A stretch of 64,000 nucleotides of DNA from assembly GCA_934548045.1 (NCBI GenBank), contig CAKTEM010000013.1, positions 1 through 64,000 on the forward strand, written 5' to 3'. The notes under the pieces were generated by a model. That model searched no databases, was not told where the DNA came from, and saw only the letters and a list, made by a program, of their open reading frames with translations. Both the position numbers and the translations under genes were made by a program. Position 1 is the first letter of the stretch; each line of letters begins with the position of its first letter. The stretch is from an uncultured Faecalibacterium sp. Lineage in GTDB: Bacteria; Bacillota; Clostridia; Oscillospirales; Ruminococcaceae. This document shows positions 21,581 through 32,400 of this stretch, piece after piece.

Positions 21581-23386
21581 ATGGCAATCAATTTTGATTA
21601 TGACTTTTCCGGTTGGGCAACTAAAGCCAATGTGAAGTGCTTTGATGGCCTGACTATTGCACCGAATGCCTTCAAGGAATGTGATGGTCAGGTAGTTCCT
21701 GTCGTGTGGAACCATGATCATTCCAGCCCGGACAATGTGTTGGGTCACGCATTGCTGCAAAACCGGAAAGATGGTGTGTATGCCTATGTGAAGATGAACG
21801 ACAGTCCCAGTGGACAGACTGCCAAGGCTTGCGTGGACAATGGCGACATTGACGCAATGTCTATCTATGCCAACGGCATCCAGAAAGCCGGAAAGACTGT
21901 GATGCATGGTATGATCAAAGAACTGAGTCTGGTTATCGCCGGATGTAACCCCGGTGCTCTGATTGATGAGGTCGTGAAGCACAGCGCGGATGGCACCGAA
22001 GAGGACGGTTCCGAAGCCTTCATTTATACCGATTCTGGTTTGAGCCTGAAGCATGGGCTGGACCCGGACGATAACTTGCTAGAGGACGAGGATCTGCAGC
22101 ACTCGGATGATTCCAGCGAAGGTGATAAGGAAAAGAAAGGAGAAACCAAGATGGCTGACGCCAACGAGAAGACCGTCAAACAGGTATTTGATACCCTGAC
22201 GGAGGAACAGAAGAACGTGGTTTACGCAATCATCGGTTCTGCCCTGGATGACGGCAAGGACGGTGAGGGTAACGATAACAACGATGGTGAGGAGGAAAAA
22301 ACTATGCACCACTGCTTTGAAAACAAGAAGGATGGCACCGTGCTGAAGCACAGCCTGGATGACATCAATGGCATTATCGCAACTGCCAGCAAGCACGGCA
22401 CTCTGCGTGATGCTTTCCTGGATGCAGGCATTACCGGCGATGAGCTGGCCCACAGCATCGAGAACATGGACTACCTGTTCCCGGATGACCACAATCTGGA
22501 TACGGTGCCCCGCATCGTAGACCGCGACCAGACCTGGGTTGACAAGGTTATGAACAGCGTCCATCATGTGCCGTTTGCCCGCGTCAAGGTCATGTTTGCT
22601 GACCTGACCGAGGATGAAGCTCGCGCCAAGGGTTATATCAAGGGCAACTACAAGAAGGAGCAGGTGTTCAAGCTGCTGAAGCGCTCCACCACTCCGACTA
22701 CTGTTTACAAGAAGCAGCGCTTCGACCGCGATGACATCGTTGATATGTCTACCATGGATGTGGTCGGCTTTGTCAAGAAGGAGCAGCGCGGCAAGCTGAA
22801 CGAGGAGCTGGGTATGGCTTTCCTGATCGGTGATGGCCGTGACGATGCCAGCGACGACAAGATCAACGAGCTGAACATTCGTCCCATCTTCAACGATGAC
22901 GACTTCTACACCATCAAGGTCGTGGTTCAGCCCGGCACCAATGCAACCGAGGATGCCAAGGCGAAGGCAACCATCAAGTCCATCATCAAGGCTCGTAAGG
23001 AGTACAAAGGCTCCGGTTCTCCGACCTTCTATACCACCGATGATGTGCTGACTGATATGCTGCTGCTTGAGGACGGCATCGGCCATCCGCTGTACGCCGA
23101 CGAGGCTGCTCTGGCCCGGAAGTTGCGCGTGAAGGAGATCGTGACCGTGCCCCGCATGGAAGGCCGCAAGGGTGTCAAGGGCGGCGACCTGCTGGGCATC
23201 GTGGTCAATCTGGCCGACTATACCGTGGGTGCCGATAAGGGTGGCGAGGTCAACATGTTCGATGACTTCAACATCGACTACAACCAGTTGATCTACCTGA
23301 TCGAGACCCACTGCTCCGGCGCAATGACCACTCCGTATGGCGCAATGGCCATCGAGATGGACGCTGCCAACTCTTCCAAGGGCTGA
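21581..23386 (+). CDS. fused prohead protease and major capsid protein
   Basis: A 601-aa protein starting at ATG 21581, inside a TTCAAAATGG copy. Residues 1-150 are an HK97-type S78 prohead protease (catalytic His45 in VVWNHDH, Ser94 in DAMSIYA). Residues 150-245 are an acidic scaffold-like linker. The rest is the HK97-fold capsid (LFPDDHNLDTVPRIVDRD, VDMSTMDVVGFVKKEQRGK, AEEIALLIGDG-like FLIGDGRDD). Two strong internal ribosome sites precede in-frame ATGs at 22151 and 22304, so shorter scaffold-capsid products may be made from the same gene. Confidence 0.85.
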   Translation: MAINFDYDFSGWATKANVKCFDGLTIAPNAFKECDGQVVPVVWNHDHSSPDNVLGHALLQNRKDGVYAYVKMNDSPSGQTAKACVDNGDIDAMSIYANGIQKAGKTVMHGMIKELSLVIAGCNPGALIDEVVKHSADGTEEDGSEAFIYTDSGLSLKHGLDPDDNLLEDEDLQHSDDSSEGDKEKKGETKMADANEKTVKQVFDTLTEEQKNVVYAIIGSALDDGKDGEGNDNNDGEEEKTMHHCFENKKDGTVLKHSLDDINGIIATASKHGTLRDAFLDAGITGDELAHSIENMDYLFPDDHNLDTVPRIVDRDQTWVDKVMNSVHHVPFARVKVMFADLTEDEARAKGYIKGNYKKEQVFKLLKRSTTPTTVYKKQRFDRDDIVDMSTMDVVGFVKKEQRGKLNEELGMAFLIGDGRDDASDDKINELNIRPIFNDDDFYTIKVVVQPGTNATEDAKAKATIKSIIKARKEYKGSGSPTFYTTDDVLTDMLLLEDGIGHPLYADEAALARKLRVKEIVTVPRMEGRKGVKGGDLLGIVVNLADYTVGADKGGEVNMFDDFNIDYNQLIYLIETHCSGAMTTPYGAMAIEMDAANSSKG

Positions 23387-23403
23387 TAAGGAGGTAAAAC
23401 GAT

Positions 23404-23679
23404 ATGCTGAACAAGCTCTATGAGCAGGGTAATGACCTGCATGTTGCAAACTACATGGCCTACGGCAAGACCGCAGACCACAAGCTGTACGCTGATGCGG
23501 CCTTCAAGAAGACCGTGACCGAGGCTGAGATCAAGGATGCGTTCCAGAAGGGCCGCCTGATCATCATCGAGGGCGCAAACTACCTGCTGCCCGTTGCCTT
23601 TGGCACCACCGGTGTTGTGACCGTGACCGCAGGTGAGACTGTGAAGACCCAGGCATGGACCGCTTCCGCCAAGGAGTAA
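23404..23679 (+). CDS. small virion protein after the capsid (decoration-like)
   Basis: A 91-aa protein with AAGGAGG upstream of ATG 23404. It ends in a small beta-rich segment (GRLIIIEGANYLLPVAFGTTGVVTVTAG) typical of capsid-associated decoration or head-fibre base proteins encoded directly after the capsid gene. Codon use is as strongly biased (GCC, AAG, CTG) as in the capsid, which suggests abundant expression. Exact role not shown. Confidence 0.5.
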   Translation: MLNKLYEQGNDLHVANYMAYGKTADHKLYADAAFKKTVTEAEIKDAFQKGRLIIIEGANYLLPVAFGTTGVVTVTAGETVKTQAWTASAKE

Positions 23680-23733
23680 TTTCTTTTACGCATTGAGTTA
23701 GATGCTTCTAACTTCAAAATGGAGTGAAATGCT

Positions 23734-24066
23734 ATGAACAAATGGTTTGGAAAACTCGGTCTGTCGCAGACAGTTGAAACGGAGCCGAGCATTTTTGAAG
23801 AGAAAATCGTAGAGCATACTTGCTTTGGCGAGCTTTTGAAGAATACCCGGCGTGTTCAGACTGCTGACAAAGTAAATGACGATTTGACCATCGCAAATAC
23901 TTTGAGCATCCTGGCCGACCCGACATTGTATAAGCACTTCGACTCCATCAAATATGCAGAGATTATGGGTGCTAGATGGAAAGTGACAGAAGTGCAAATC
24001 GACTATCCACGGCTGACACTTACCCTGGGAGGACTGTACAATGGCGGAACACCGACTGAAACTTGA
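23734..24066 (+). CDS. head-tail joining protein
   Basis: A 110-aa protein from ATG 23734. Its SD GGAG is part of a TTCAAAATGG copy (23713-23722). The C-terminal half (FDSIKYAEIMGARWKVTEVQIDYPRLTLTLGGLYNG) is a pattern I know from short head-tail joining proteins of Clostridia siphophages. Overlaps the next gene by 26 bases. Position between capsid and major tail protein supports the call. Confidence 0.6.
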   Translation: MNKWFGKLGLSQTVETEPSIFEEKIVEHTCFGELLKNTRRVQTADKVNDDLTIANTLSILADPTLYKHFDSIKYAEIMGARWKVTEVQIDYPRLTLTLGGLYNGGTPTET

Positions 24067-24361
24067 CGCTATTTTGCGCCAAATCGTAAAAGATGCGTGT
24101 GGCAAGGAGAACGTCTACTACCAGCCTCCGGCAAATCTGAAAATGAGTTACCCATGTATCTGCTATGAACAATCCAATATCAAGAACACCGCTGCCGATA
24201 ACCGAGTTTATTTGCAGCGGATTTTTTATCAGCTGACGGTCATTGACCAGCGGCCGGACTCGAAAATCACGAAGGCACTCATGCAGTTGCCTAAGTGCCA
24301 TTTCGACCGGCCGTTTAAGGCTGATAACCTGTATCACGACGTTTTAACAATCTATTTCTGA
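24041..24361 (+). CDS. tail terminator/neck-like protein
   Basis: A 106-aa protein. KLDAILRQIVKDACGKENVYY, then PANLKMSYPCICYEQSNI and FYQLTVIDQRPDS give the alternating helix-strand pattern of tail terminator or tail completion proteins, and it sits directly before the major tail protein. No single diagnostic motif, so the exact neck role is uncertain. Confidence 0.55.
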   Translation: MAEHRLKLDAILRQIVKDACGKENVYYQPPANLKMSYPCICYEQSNIKNTAADNRVYLQRIFYQLTVIDQRPDSKITKALMQLPKCHFDRPFKADNLYHDVLTIYF

Positions 24362-24378
24362 AAAAGGAGGAAACCCAA

Positions 24379-25023
24379 ATGAAAATCGAATGGGATAAGA
24401 CCGGCGAGCGCAAGTACCAGCTGGGTGTGAGCAATGTTGCACTGTACAAGCAGGTGAAGGGCGCTTACCCCAAGGGTGTGGCCTGGAACGGCATCACTTC
24501 CATCAAGGAAAGCCCGGATGGCGCTGATGCCACCGATCTGTGGGCTGACAACATCAAGTACGGCAGCATCCGTGCAGGTGAGAAGTACAACTTCACCCCG
24601 GAGGCCTACTTCTATCCGCCTGAGTTCGGTGAGTGCGATGGCAGCGCAGAGGTTGCTCCCGGCGTGACCATCGGTCAGCAGAAGCGCAAGCCCTTTGGCC
24701 TGACCTGGCAGACCGGCATCGGTAGTGATGAGGATGACGAGCTGGGCTACATGCTGCATCTGGTGTGGGGTGCCACTGCATCTCCCTCTGAGCGTACCCA
24801 CGACACCATCAACGACAGCCCCGATGCCGAAACCTTCAGCTGGGACTGCGACACCACTCCTGTCAAGGTGACTGGCTATAAGCCCACTGCCCACATGGAG
24901 CTGGACAGCACCAAGGTGCCTTCTGCAAAGATGGAGAAGCTGCTGAACATTCTGTACGGCACTGCCAACACCGACCCGTACCTGCCCATGCCGGATGAGG
25001 TCATCAAACTGATGACTGCCTGA
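24379..25023 (+). CDS. major tail protein
   Basis: A 214-aa protein with SD AAGGAGG. MKIEWDKTGERKYQLGVSNV with GVAWNGITSIKESPDGAD matches the siphovirus major tail (tube) protein family, and the beta-rich end (FSWDCDTTPV, YKPTAHMELDST) is consistent. Highly biased codon use matches the capsid gene, as expected for the second most abundant virion protein. Followed by the chaperone genes and the tape measure in the usual order. Confidence 0.85.
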   Translation: MKIEWDKTGERKYQLGVSNVALYKQVKGAYPKGVAWNGITSIKESPDGADATDLWADNIKYGSIRAGEKYNFTPEAYFYPPEFGECDGSAEVAPGVTIGQQKRKPFGLTWQTGIGSDEDDELGYMLHLVWGATASPSERTHDTINDSPDAETFSWDCDTTPVKVTGYKPTAHMELDSTKVPSAKMEKLLNILYGTANTDPYLPMPDEVIKLMTA

Positions 25024-25064
25024 TCAATTCAAAATGGAATCAACTTTGTAAAGGAGAATGAAAA

Positions 25065-25487
25065 ATGATTACCGAAACCCTGACCTACGTGGACTTTGGT
25101 GGCACCGAGCGCACTGAGGACTTCTATTTCAATCTGACCGAGGCAGAAGTGCTGAACATGTCGCTTTCTAAGGAGGGCGGCATGGAGGCGTACATTAAGA
25201 AGATCGTGAACGCCAAGAGCCAGCTGGAGTTGGTTAAGCTGTTCCAGGATGTTCTGCGCGTTTCCTATGGCAAGAAGAGCGAAGACGGCCGAAAGTTCGA
25301 GAAGAGTCCCGAAATCTTTGCCGACTTTGCTGCAACCCAGGCATACAGTGACTTCTACATGTCGCTTGTCACCAACACAGAGAAGGCCATCGCTTTCATC
25401 AATGGTCTGTGCGATGCCAAGCCCACAAAGGCTGAAACCGCACCTCAGATTGCAGGCAATGCCCCCATCGCACTGCCCAGCGTCTAA
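25065..25487 (+). CDS. tail assembly chaperone 1
   Basis: A 140-aa protein. MITETLTYVDFGGTERTEDF, then YFNLTEAEVLNMSLSKEGGM and AYSDFYMSLVTNTEKAIAFING match the first tail assembly chaperone (gpG-like) of Clostridia siphophages; it keeps the tape measure soluble while the tube forms. The proline/alanine-rich end is normal. The 41-bp gap before it contains a TTCAAAATGG copy. Confidence 0.75.
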   Translation: MITETLTYVDFGGTERTEDFYFNLTEAEVLNMSLSKEGGMEAYIKKIVNAKSQLELVKLFQDVLRVSYGKKSEDGRKFEKSPEIFADFAATQAYSDFYMSLVTNTEKAIAFINGLCDAKPTKAETAPQIAGNAPIALPSV

Positions 25488-25515
25488 CATTTAACAGTAC
25501 AGGGAGGCAAGCGGA

Positions 25516-26103
25516 ATGTTTTTGCTCACGATTCCCAAGCAGGAATACTGGGATGCAAGAAAGCAGGAGTTTATTCAGCTGAACGCTGTGACCATCCGGC
25601 TGGAGCACTCGCTTGTTTCCCTGTCTAAATGGGAAAGCAAGTGGCATGTCCCTTTCTTCGGCAATGATGCTATGACAAGGGAACAGATGGTCGATTATGT
25701 CCGGTGCATGACAGTTACGCAGGGGGTCGCCCCTGAAGTGTACCTGCGCCTGACGGAAGCGAACATGAATGCCGTTTACAAATATATGGATGACCCCATG
25801 ACAGCCACCTGGTTTGCAGGAGAGCCGAAACCGTGGGAACCCAAAATACCGCAAAATAACAAACCTCGCTCGAAGATCAAGGTGAAAGCAAAGCCTTTGA
25901 CGAGCGAGGTTATTTATTCGCGTATGTTTACCGCACACATTCCTCTTGAATGTGAAAAGTGGCATCTCAACAGGCTTTTTACGCTCATCCGAGTGTGTAA
26001 CGAGGAACAGAAGCCTCCGAAGAAGATGAGCAAGAAAGAAGCTATGTCCAGACAACGCTCATTGAACGAAAAGCGTCTGAAGGAGTTTAAGACGAGGGGT
26101 TAA
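25516..26103 (+). CDS. tail assembly chaperone 2
   Basis: A 195-aa protein. MFLLTIPKQEYWDARKQEFI and LEHSLVSLSKWESKWHVPF belong to the second tail assembly chaperone family (GT-like), with a lysine-rich end (PPKKMSKKEAMSRQRSLNEK). It has its own start and SD (AGGGAGG) 28 bases after the first chaperone, so the common programmed frameshift is not required here. Confidence 0.75.
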   Translation: MFLLTIPKQEYWDARKQEFIQLNAVTIRLEHSLVSLSKWESKWHVPFFGNDAMTREQMVDYVRCMTVTQGVAPEVYLRLTEANMNAVYKYMDDPMTATWFAGEPKPWEPKIPQNNKPRSKIKVKAKPLTSEVIYSRMFTAHIPLECEKWHLNRLFTLIRVCNEEQKPPKKMSKKEAMSRQRSLNEKRLKEFKTRG

Positions 26104-26106
26104 GAA

Positions 26107-26493
26107 ATGCCAAAAGTGGTGATGTTTCGTCAGAAAGGAAACTTCAAGCGTACAAGCGACTTTTTGAAACGTGCCAGCAGCCTGAATCTGGACGCAATTC
26201 TGAACCAGTACGGACAGGAGGGCGTGGAAGCACTGCGCGCGGCAACTCCGAAGGATACGGGAACCACTGCAAACAGCTGGAGCTATGCCGTACATAAGGG
26301 GACAGGCTCCATCACAATTACCTGGTCGAACTCGAACATCGTGGACGGCGTGCCTATTGCAGTGATTCTGCAGTACGGCCACGGCACCCGGAATGGTGGG
26401 TATGTGCGGGGAACGGACTACATCAATCCGGCAATGAAGCCAATTTTCGATAAAATCGCTCAGCGAGCATGGGAGGAGGTAAAGAGAGAATGA
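26107..26493 (+). CDS. HK97 gp10-like tail/neck completion protein
   Basis: A 128-aa protein of the HK97 gp10 family: GVEALRAATPKDTGTTANSW, then ITITWSNSNIV and AVILQYGHGTRNGGYVRG with ending INPAMKPIFDKIAQRAW. Usually this gene lies with the connectors before the major tail protein; here it follows the chaperones and overlaps the tape measure by 4 bases, an unusual order. Confidence 0.8.
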   Translation: MPKVVMFRQKGNFKRTSDFLKRASSLNLDAILNQYGQEGVEALRAATPKDTGTTANSWSYAVHKGTGSITITWSNSNIVDGVPIAVILQYGHGTRNGGYVRGTDYINPAMKPIFDKIAQRAWEEVKRE

Positions 26494-29400
26494 GCAGGGA
26501 AGTCGATGAGCGCGTTGTTCAGATGCAATTTGACAATGCGCAATTCGAGAGAGGAACCCGGCAGACCATGGGCACTCTGGAAAAGCTGAAACAATCTCTT
26601 CAGTTCAAAGGCGTAGAAAAAGGGTTTGAGCGCATTAGCTCTGCCTCCCAGAAGGTCAATTTTTCGGAAATGACCAGAGCTCTGGAGTCTATCGAGAGCA
26701 GGTTTTCAGCTGTTAATGTGATTGCCGTTACGGCATTGACCAATATTACCAACAAGGCTATCGCTACTGGAGAACGACTCGTAAAGGCTCTGTCGCTTGA
26801 TCCTGTCATCAGCGGCTTTCAGGAATACGAAACACAGATCAATGCGGTTCAGACGATTCTGGCCAATACATCGAGCAAAGGCACGACGTTGGATCAGGTT
26901 AATGCTGCACTGGATGAACTGAATCATTACGCTGACCTGACAATTTACAATTTTACGGAGATGACCCGTAATATCGGTACATTTACAGCAGCAGGTGTTG
27001 ATCTGGATACATCGGTTGCGGCTATTAAGGGTATCGCCAATCTCGCAGCCGTATCTGGTTCAACCAGTCAGCAGGCTAGTACCGCCATGTACCAGCTTTC
27101 TCAGGCACTGGCTTCTGGTACTGTGAAGCTGCAGGACTGGAACTCTGTGGTCAATGCAGGCATGGGCGGTCAGGTGTTTCAAGATGCACTGAAAGAAACT
27201 GCGCGCGTTCATGGTATTGCTATTGACAGCATGATTGCAAAAGAAGGCTCCTTCCGTGAAACCTTATCCAAGGGATGGCTGACGTCTTCTATTCTGACCG
27301 AGACTCTTCAGAAATTCACTGGAGATCTCAATGAGGAAACCTTGAAATCCATCGGCTATACCGATGAGCAAATCAAGAAAATCATGGAGATGGGCAAGAC
27401 TGCAAATGATGCTGCAACGAAGGTTAAAACTTTCAGTCAGTTGAAAGACACCTTGGCAGAGGCATTGCAGTCCGGCTGGACCCAGACATGGCAGACTGTT
27501 ATTGGCGACTTTGAAGAGGCAAAGGAGCTTTTTACAAAGTTCAGCGATGTATTTTCAGACCTGATCAACAAGTCGTCCGAAGCGCGTAACACGGTGCTGG
27601 AGGGTGGTCTGAACAGCGGCTGGCAGCAGTTAAGCACCGCACTGGGCGATAGTGCTGACTTTTATAGTCAGATGCTGGAAAAAGTTATGCTTGCAAACGG
27701 TTCCATCAGTCAAAAGCAGATCGATGATGCCGGTAGTTTTGCTAAGGCTTTGCAACAGGGCGGCGTTTCTGCGGAGCAGCTTCAAAATGGATTGAATGAA
27801 TCGACCCAGCAGTTGCAGGCACTGAGTAAACTGAGTGACAAGGAACTCATGGCGAAGGGGCTTGACCCGACGCAGGTTAAAGCTCTGGCAAAGAGTTTTG
27901 AAGAAGTCAATCAGAAAATCGCAGACGGCAGTTTGAATCTTGACACGTATTCAAAAAAGATTGGCGAACTCTCTGGCCGAGAGCATTTGTTCCAGTCTAT
28001 TTGGAACATTTTTGAAGCGATCGAAAAAGTTGTTCAACCTGTGATGAAGGCATGGCAGAAGATGTTTTCTCCTGTCAACGCCGAACAGATTTACAGCATT
28101 GCAGAGGCAATCGACAGCTTTACCGCAAAACTCAGCATCAGTGATGAAACCGCAGACAAAATCGAGCGAACATTCAGTGGTGTTTTTGCAGTGCTGAATG
28201 TTGGAAGAAATGCACTTTTAGCCGTTGGCAAGGTTCTGGGAGAGGTATTCAATGCTGCATCTCCACTTGCTGGCGGCTTTTTAAGCATTACGGCGGCATT
28301 GGGCGATTGCTTGGTTGAGATGGCCAATGCAGTTAATAATTCTACGGTGTTCAAGGCGACTCTGGATGGCATCCACTGGATCATCGGGAAAGTGTCCGAA
28401 GGAATGCAGGCATTTGCCGGGGTGCTGACCAATGTGTCAAATAACGTGTCTGTCGTGTTCGACCCATTGAAGACCCTTGGAGAGTGGTTCACTTCTTTCA
28501 TCAACTTTATTGCACCGGGGCTTTACGCTTTTGGCTCTGCTGCAGACGAGGTGTTTAAGGAATTTGGTGCAAGTGCGAAAGAAGCCTTTAACAGCCTCGA
28601 TACCGAGAAGCTTGCGAATGTGGTCAACAGCGGCCTGATCGCTGGTATCCTCGCAGGCATCAAGGGATTCCTGAAGAGTGCCCAAGAGCTGACCTCCAGT
28701 GCAGGGGACATCATTGGAACCATCAAGAGCACCATCGGTTCTCTCGGTGAGGCAATCGACACATGGAAGCAGTCGAAGAAAACTGAAACCCTAATGACAA
28801 TTGCAAAGTCCGTTGCCATCATGGCAGCATCCCTGACGGTGCTTTCCATGATTAAGACTGAGCGGCTTGCTGGCAGCATTGGCGCACTGACTGCAACCAT
28901 CGGTGAACTGGTCGGAGCGTTCCTGCTGCTCGATAAGTTTGGCGGCAATACGAAAAGCACGAAGCTTACCGCCATGTCCGTTGCTATGGTGGCAATGGCA
29001 TCGAGTGCACTGATCCTGGCTGGAGCGGCTGCAAAGCTGGCATCCATTGACAGCGGAAAGCTCGTTTCCAGTATCGTTGCTCTTGGCTCCATTATGGGAG
29101 GTCTGACTGCTGTTTCGGTCGTTCTCTCTAAAACTGGCGGCAAGTTCATGAAGGGTGCCACCGGAATGATCGCCTTTGCAACAGCTATTCGGATTCTGGC
29201 CAGTGCTGTGAATGCCATGAGCGGCCTGAACTGGGATCAGATGAAGATTGGTCTTGGCGGAATCGGCATCCTTTGTGTTGAACTGGCAGCATTTCTTGCC
29301 ACATCCAAGTTTGATAAGCTGGGTGTGCTGAAAGGAACCGGACTCATCCTGCTGGCGACGGCTCTGAACATCCTTCAGTCTGCTGTTGCAAAGTTCGGCA

Positions 29401-32400
29401 GCATGAATTGGGACGAAATTCAAAATGGATTGAGTGCAGTTGGCATTGCGCTGGCGGAGTTTGCAGCATTTGGGTTTGCAGCTGGCTTCTCGAAAAAGAT
29501 GCTGGCTACCTCGTCCTCGGTGCTGATTCTTTCCACCAGCATGGTCGTTCTCAGCAAAGCCATGAGTTCGATTTCCAGTCTGGATGGTGAATCCATAAAA
29601 AAGAGCCTCATCGCCATCGGTGGTGCTCTTACGGAATTTGTTCTTGCATTGAACTTTACTAAGGGAACTCTTGGCTCTGCGGCATCGCTGACCACCATGA
29701 CCGTAGCAATCAATCTACTGGTGCCTGCGTTGACCGGGCTGGGAAATCTGAGCCTTGCTCAAATCGGCACCGGCCTGCTGGCGATTGCGGGTGCATTTGG
29801 TGTGGTTGGCGTTGCTGCAACCCTGCTTGCTCCTGCGGCACCGGTTATTGTCAGCCTGTCGCTTGCTATCAGCGCACTGGCTGTCAGCATCGGAGCGATG
29901 ATGGCTCTTGCTCCTGCGGCAGACTTCTTTGGAAAGCTGGGTGAAAGCCTGAGTGCCTTGAACGGCCTTAGCTTCCAAGTGTTCCTGGCCAACATCAAGT
30001 CTATAGCATGGCTCTTGGTCGAGTTCGTGGCTGGTATCTTCCAAGGTCTGGCTACGATTGCAGGAAGCATTGCAAGTTCCATCGCAACCATTGTTTCGGC
30101 AGTCTGTGATGGTATCGCACAGGCGGCACCGAGCATCGGAAACGCGCTGGCGCAGCTTATCGTGACCGTCTGCAATGTCATCGTGCAGTGCAGCGAACCT
30201 ATTGGACAGGCTTTGTTCACACTGGGTACTGTCACAATCCAGACTATCATCGACCTGATCGGCTGGGCCTGGGATGGCGGTGAAGGAGGTGGCATCAAGG
30301 GTGCACTGGAGGGCTTGTGGTCCAGTATCACGAGTTTTATCGGTGAGAAGTTCAACCCGATGAATCTGTTTAAGGTTCAGGAAGGAAGCCTGCTTGATAA
30401 TCTTCTCAATGCAGCGAACAAAGCAGCTGATGAACGCAATGCCACCGAGTACGGCGAGGATGTTGGTGATAAGCTGGCTGAAGGTATGGACAACAGCCAG
30501 AAAACTATCAAGGAAAGCGGTGTGAACCTCGCTAAGACTGTAGACGAGGCGACCAAGGACACCGCTGGTATCAATTCCCCCAGCACCATGATGGAGGAAA
30601 ATGGTTACTGGCTGGACATGGGCCTTGCGCAGGGCATGGAAGGCTCTGCTGGCATGTCTGCTATCACGGCGGCGTGCAGCAATATCTCCTCGGTCATCAA
30701 CGGGCAGTTCCGTGATTACTGGGGTATTCACAGTCCGAGTGATTTGGCTTATGGCGATGCTGGAAATATTGTCGCAGGTTTGGCAAATGGCTTTACTACT
30801 ACAGATCAACTTCAAAATGGTGTAACTGCCTTAAATAATGGTATTCAGACAACTCTTCTTGGTGGTCTGGATACGACCAAAACGGAAGCGACCAATAAGG
30901 CTGGTGAAATCGTCAGCGCATTGAACAATGTCTTTAGCGGTACGACCACGACCGCAGAAGATATTCTGAAGACACTGAGCGGTTCCGGTTCTACCACTAC
31001 CACAACGCCTACGACCACTGGAAGCACTACCAAATCAACAAAAACTGGCAAGACGTTGGCTGAGCAGATTGCTGAAAACTACAGCAAGAAGCTCAAATCC
31101 AATAAGTACTTGCTGGAAGCGGCTGATAAGGAGTATTCCCTGTGGGAGGCTCGTGAAGGTGGCGTGGCAACCAGCGAGCAGATGGCTTTGAAGCGGTCTG
31201 AATATGTTGGAAAGCAAATTTCTCTGCAAACGAGCCGTGTGAAAATCGCTCAGGAACAGTATGATACGCTTCTCAAAAAAGTTGGTAAGAACAACGATAA
31301 AACAAGAGAAGCCTATAACACACTGTTGGACGAGCAGAAGTCGCTGGAAGAACTGAAGCGGAACCAGTACGACGACCTATATTCGGATAAGCTGGACCGC
31401 TATTCGGCAGAAAGTACCCGTGCAGAGAAGGAGTACGCTCTGTGGGAGGCTCGTGAAGGCGATGCTGCGACTGCAGAAGAGCTTGCCACGAAGAAGAGCG
31501 AGTATCTTGGGCATCAAATCGAGATCCAGACGAACCGTATTCAGACCGCACAGGAGCAGTACGACAAGCTTGTGGGAACCCTTGGCGAAAACGACACTAA
31601 GACCCACGAGGCGTACAATACTCTGTTGGATGAGCAGGCTAATCTGGAAGAACTGAAGCGGAACCGTTACGAGAGTACCTATTCCGATGTCTTTGACCGC
31701 TATGACAGCGAGAGCAGTGCAGCGGAAAATGAGTACAGCTTCTGGAGCAGCAAGTACGAGAAAACCGCTACTGTTGCTGAAAAGTCGAATAAGCAAATCG
31801 AGCTGATTAACAAGAAAATTGGGATTCAGGCGAAAGCTTTGACGACTGCTGAAGAAGAGTACACCAAGACCAAGGAAGAGTTCGGTGAGCAGAGCCAGAA
31901 AACGCAGGACGCATACGCCCGTTATCTGAAGGAACAAATCGAGTATCAGCAGCTGGTGAACAACCTGAACAATGCTGAACTTGATAGGTTCGATAAGCAG
32001 AATGAGCGCTATGCATTGGAGATGAAGACCTATTCCAACCAGCAGAGTATTCTTCTGAAGCTGTTTGAAGATGGTGATTATGGCGTTGTGACCTCCACCA
32101 TCAACATGGGTGCTGCGCTGCGAAATATGTCCTACCAGCTGAAGCGCACCACGAATGCTTACGACAAGTACAACGAGTACGTGCAGGCAGGAACGCAGAA
32201 CACTGATGATGGACTGGCGGCTCTCCATGAACTGCAGGATGAACGTTACAGCTTTATTGGGTATGCAGAAGCTTTTGCAAATGCACTTAATGTAGGCGAC
32301 GATGCCAAACGGATGGTAATGCAGTTTGGAAACGCAATAGCAAATAACGGGCATTATCTCCAGGATGGCTTTTCGACCGCATACAAGAAAATTCAGGCTG

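Noticed and set aside
22079..23449. Long minus-strand frame (456 codons) opposite the capsid
   Set aside because: Antisense shadow created by the strong codon bias of the capsid gene; composition is unlike a real protein and there is no start signal.
25065..26103. Programmed frameshift between the tail chaperone genes
   Set aside because: The second gene has its own SD and start after a 28-base gap; I found no convincing slippery site near the first gene's end.
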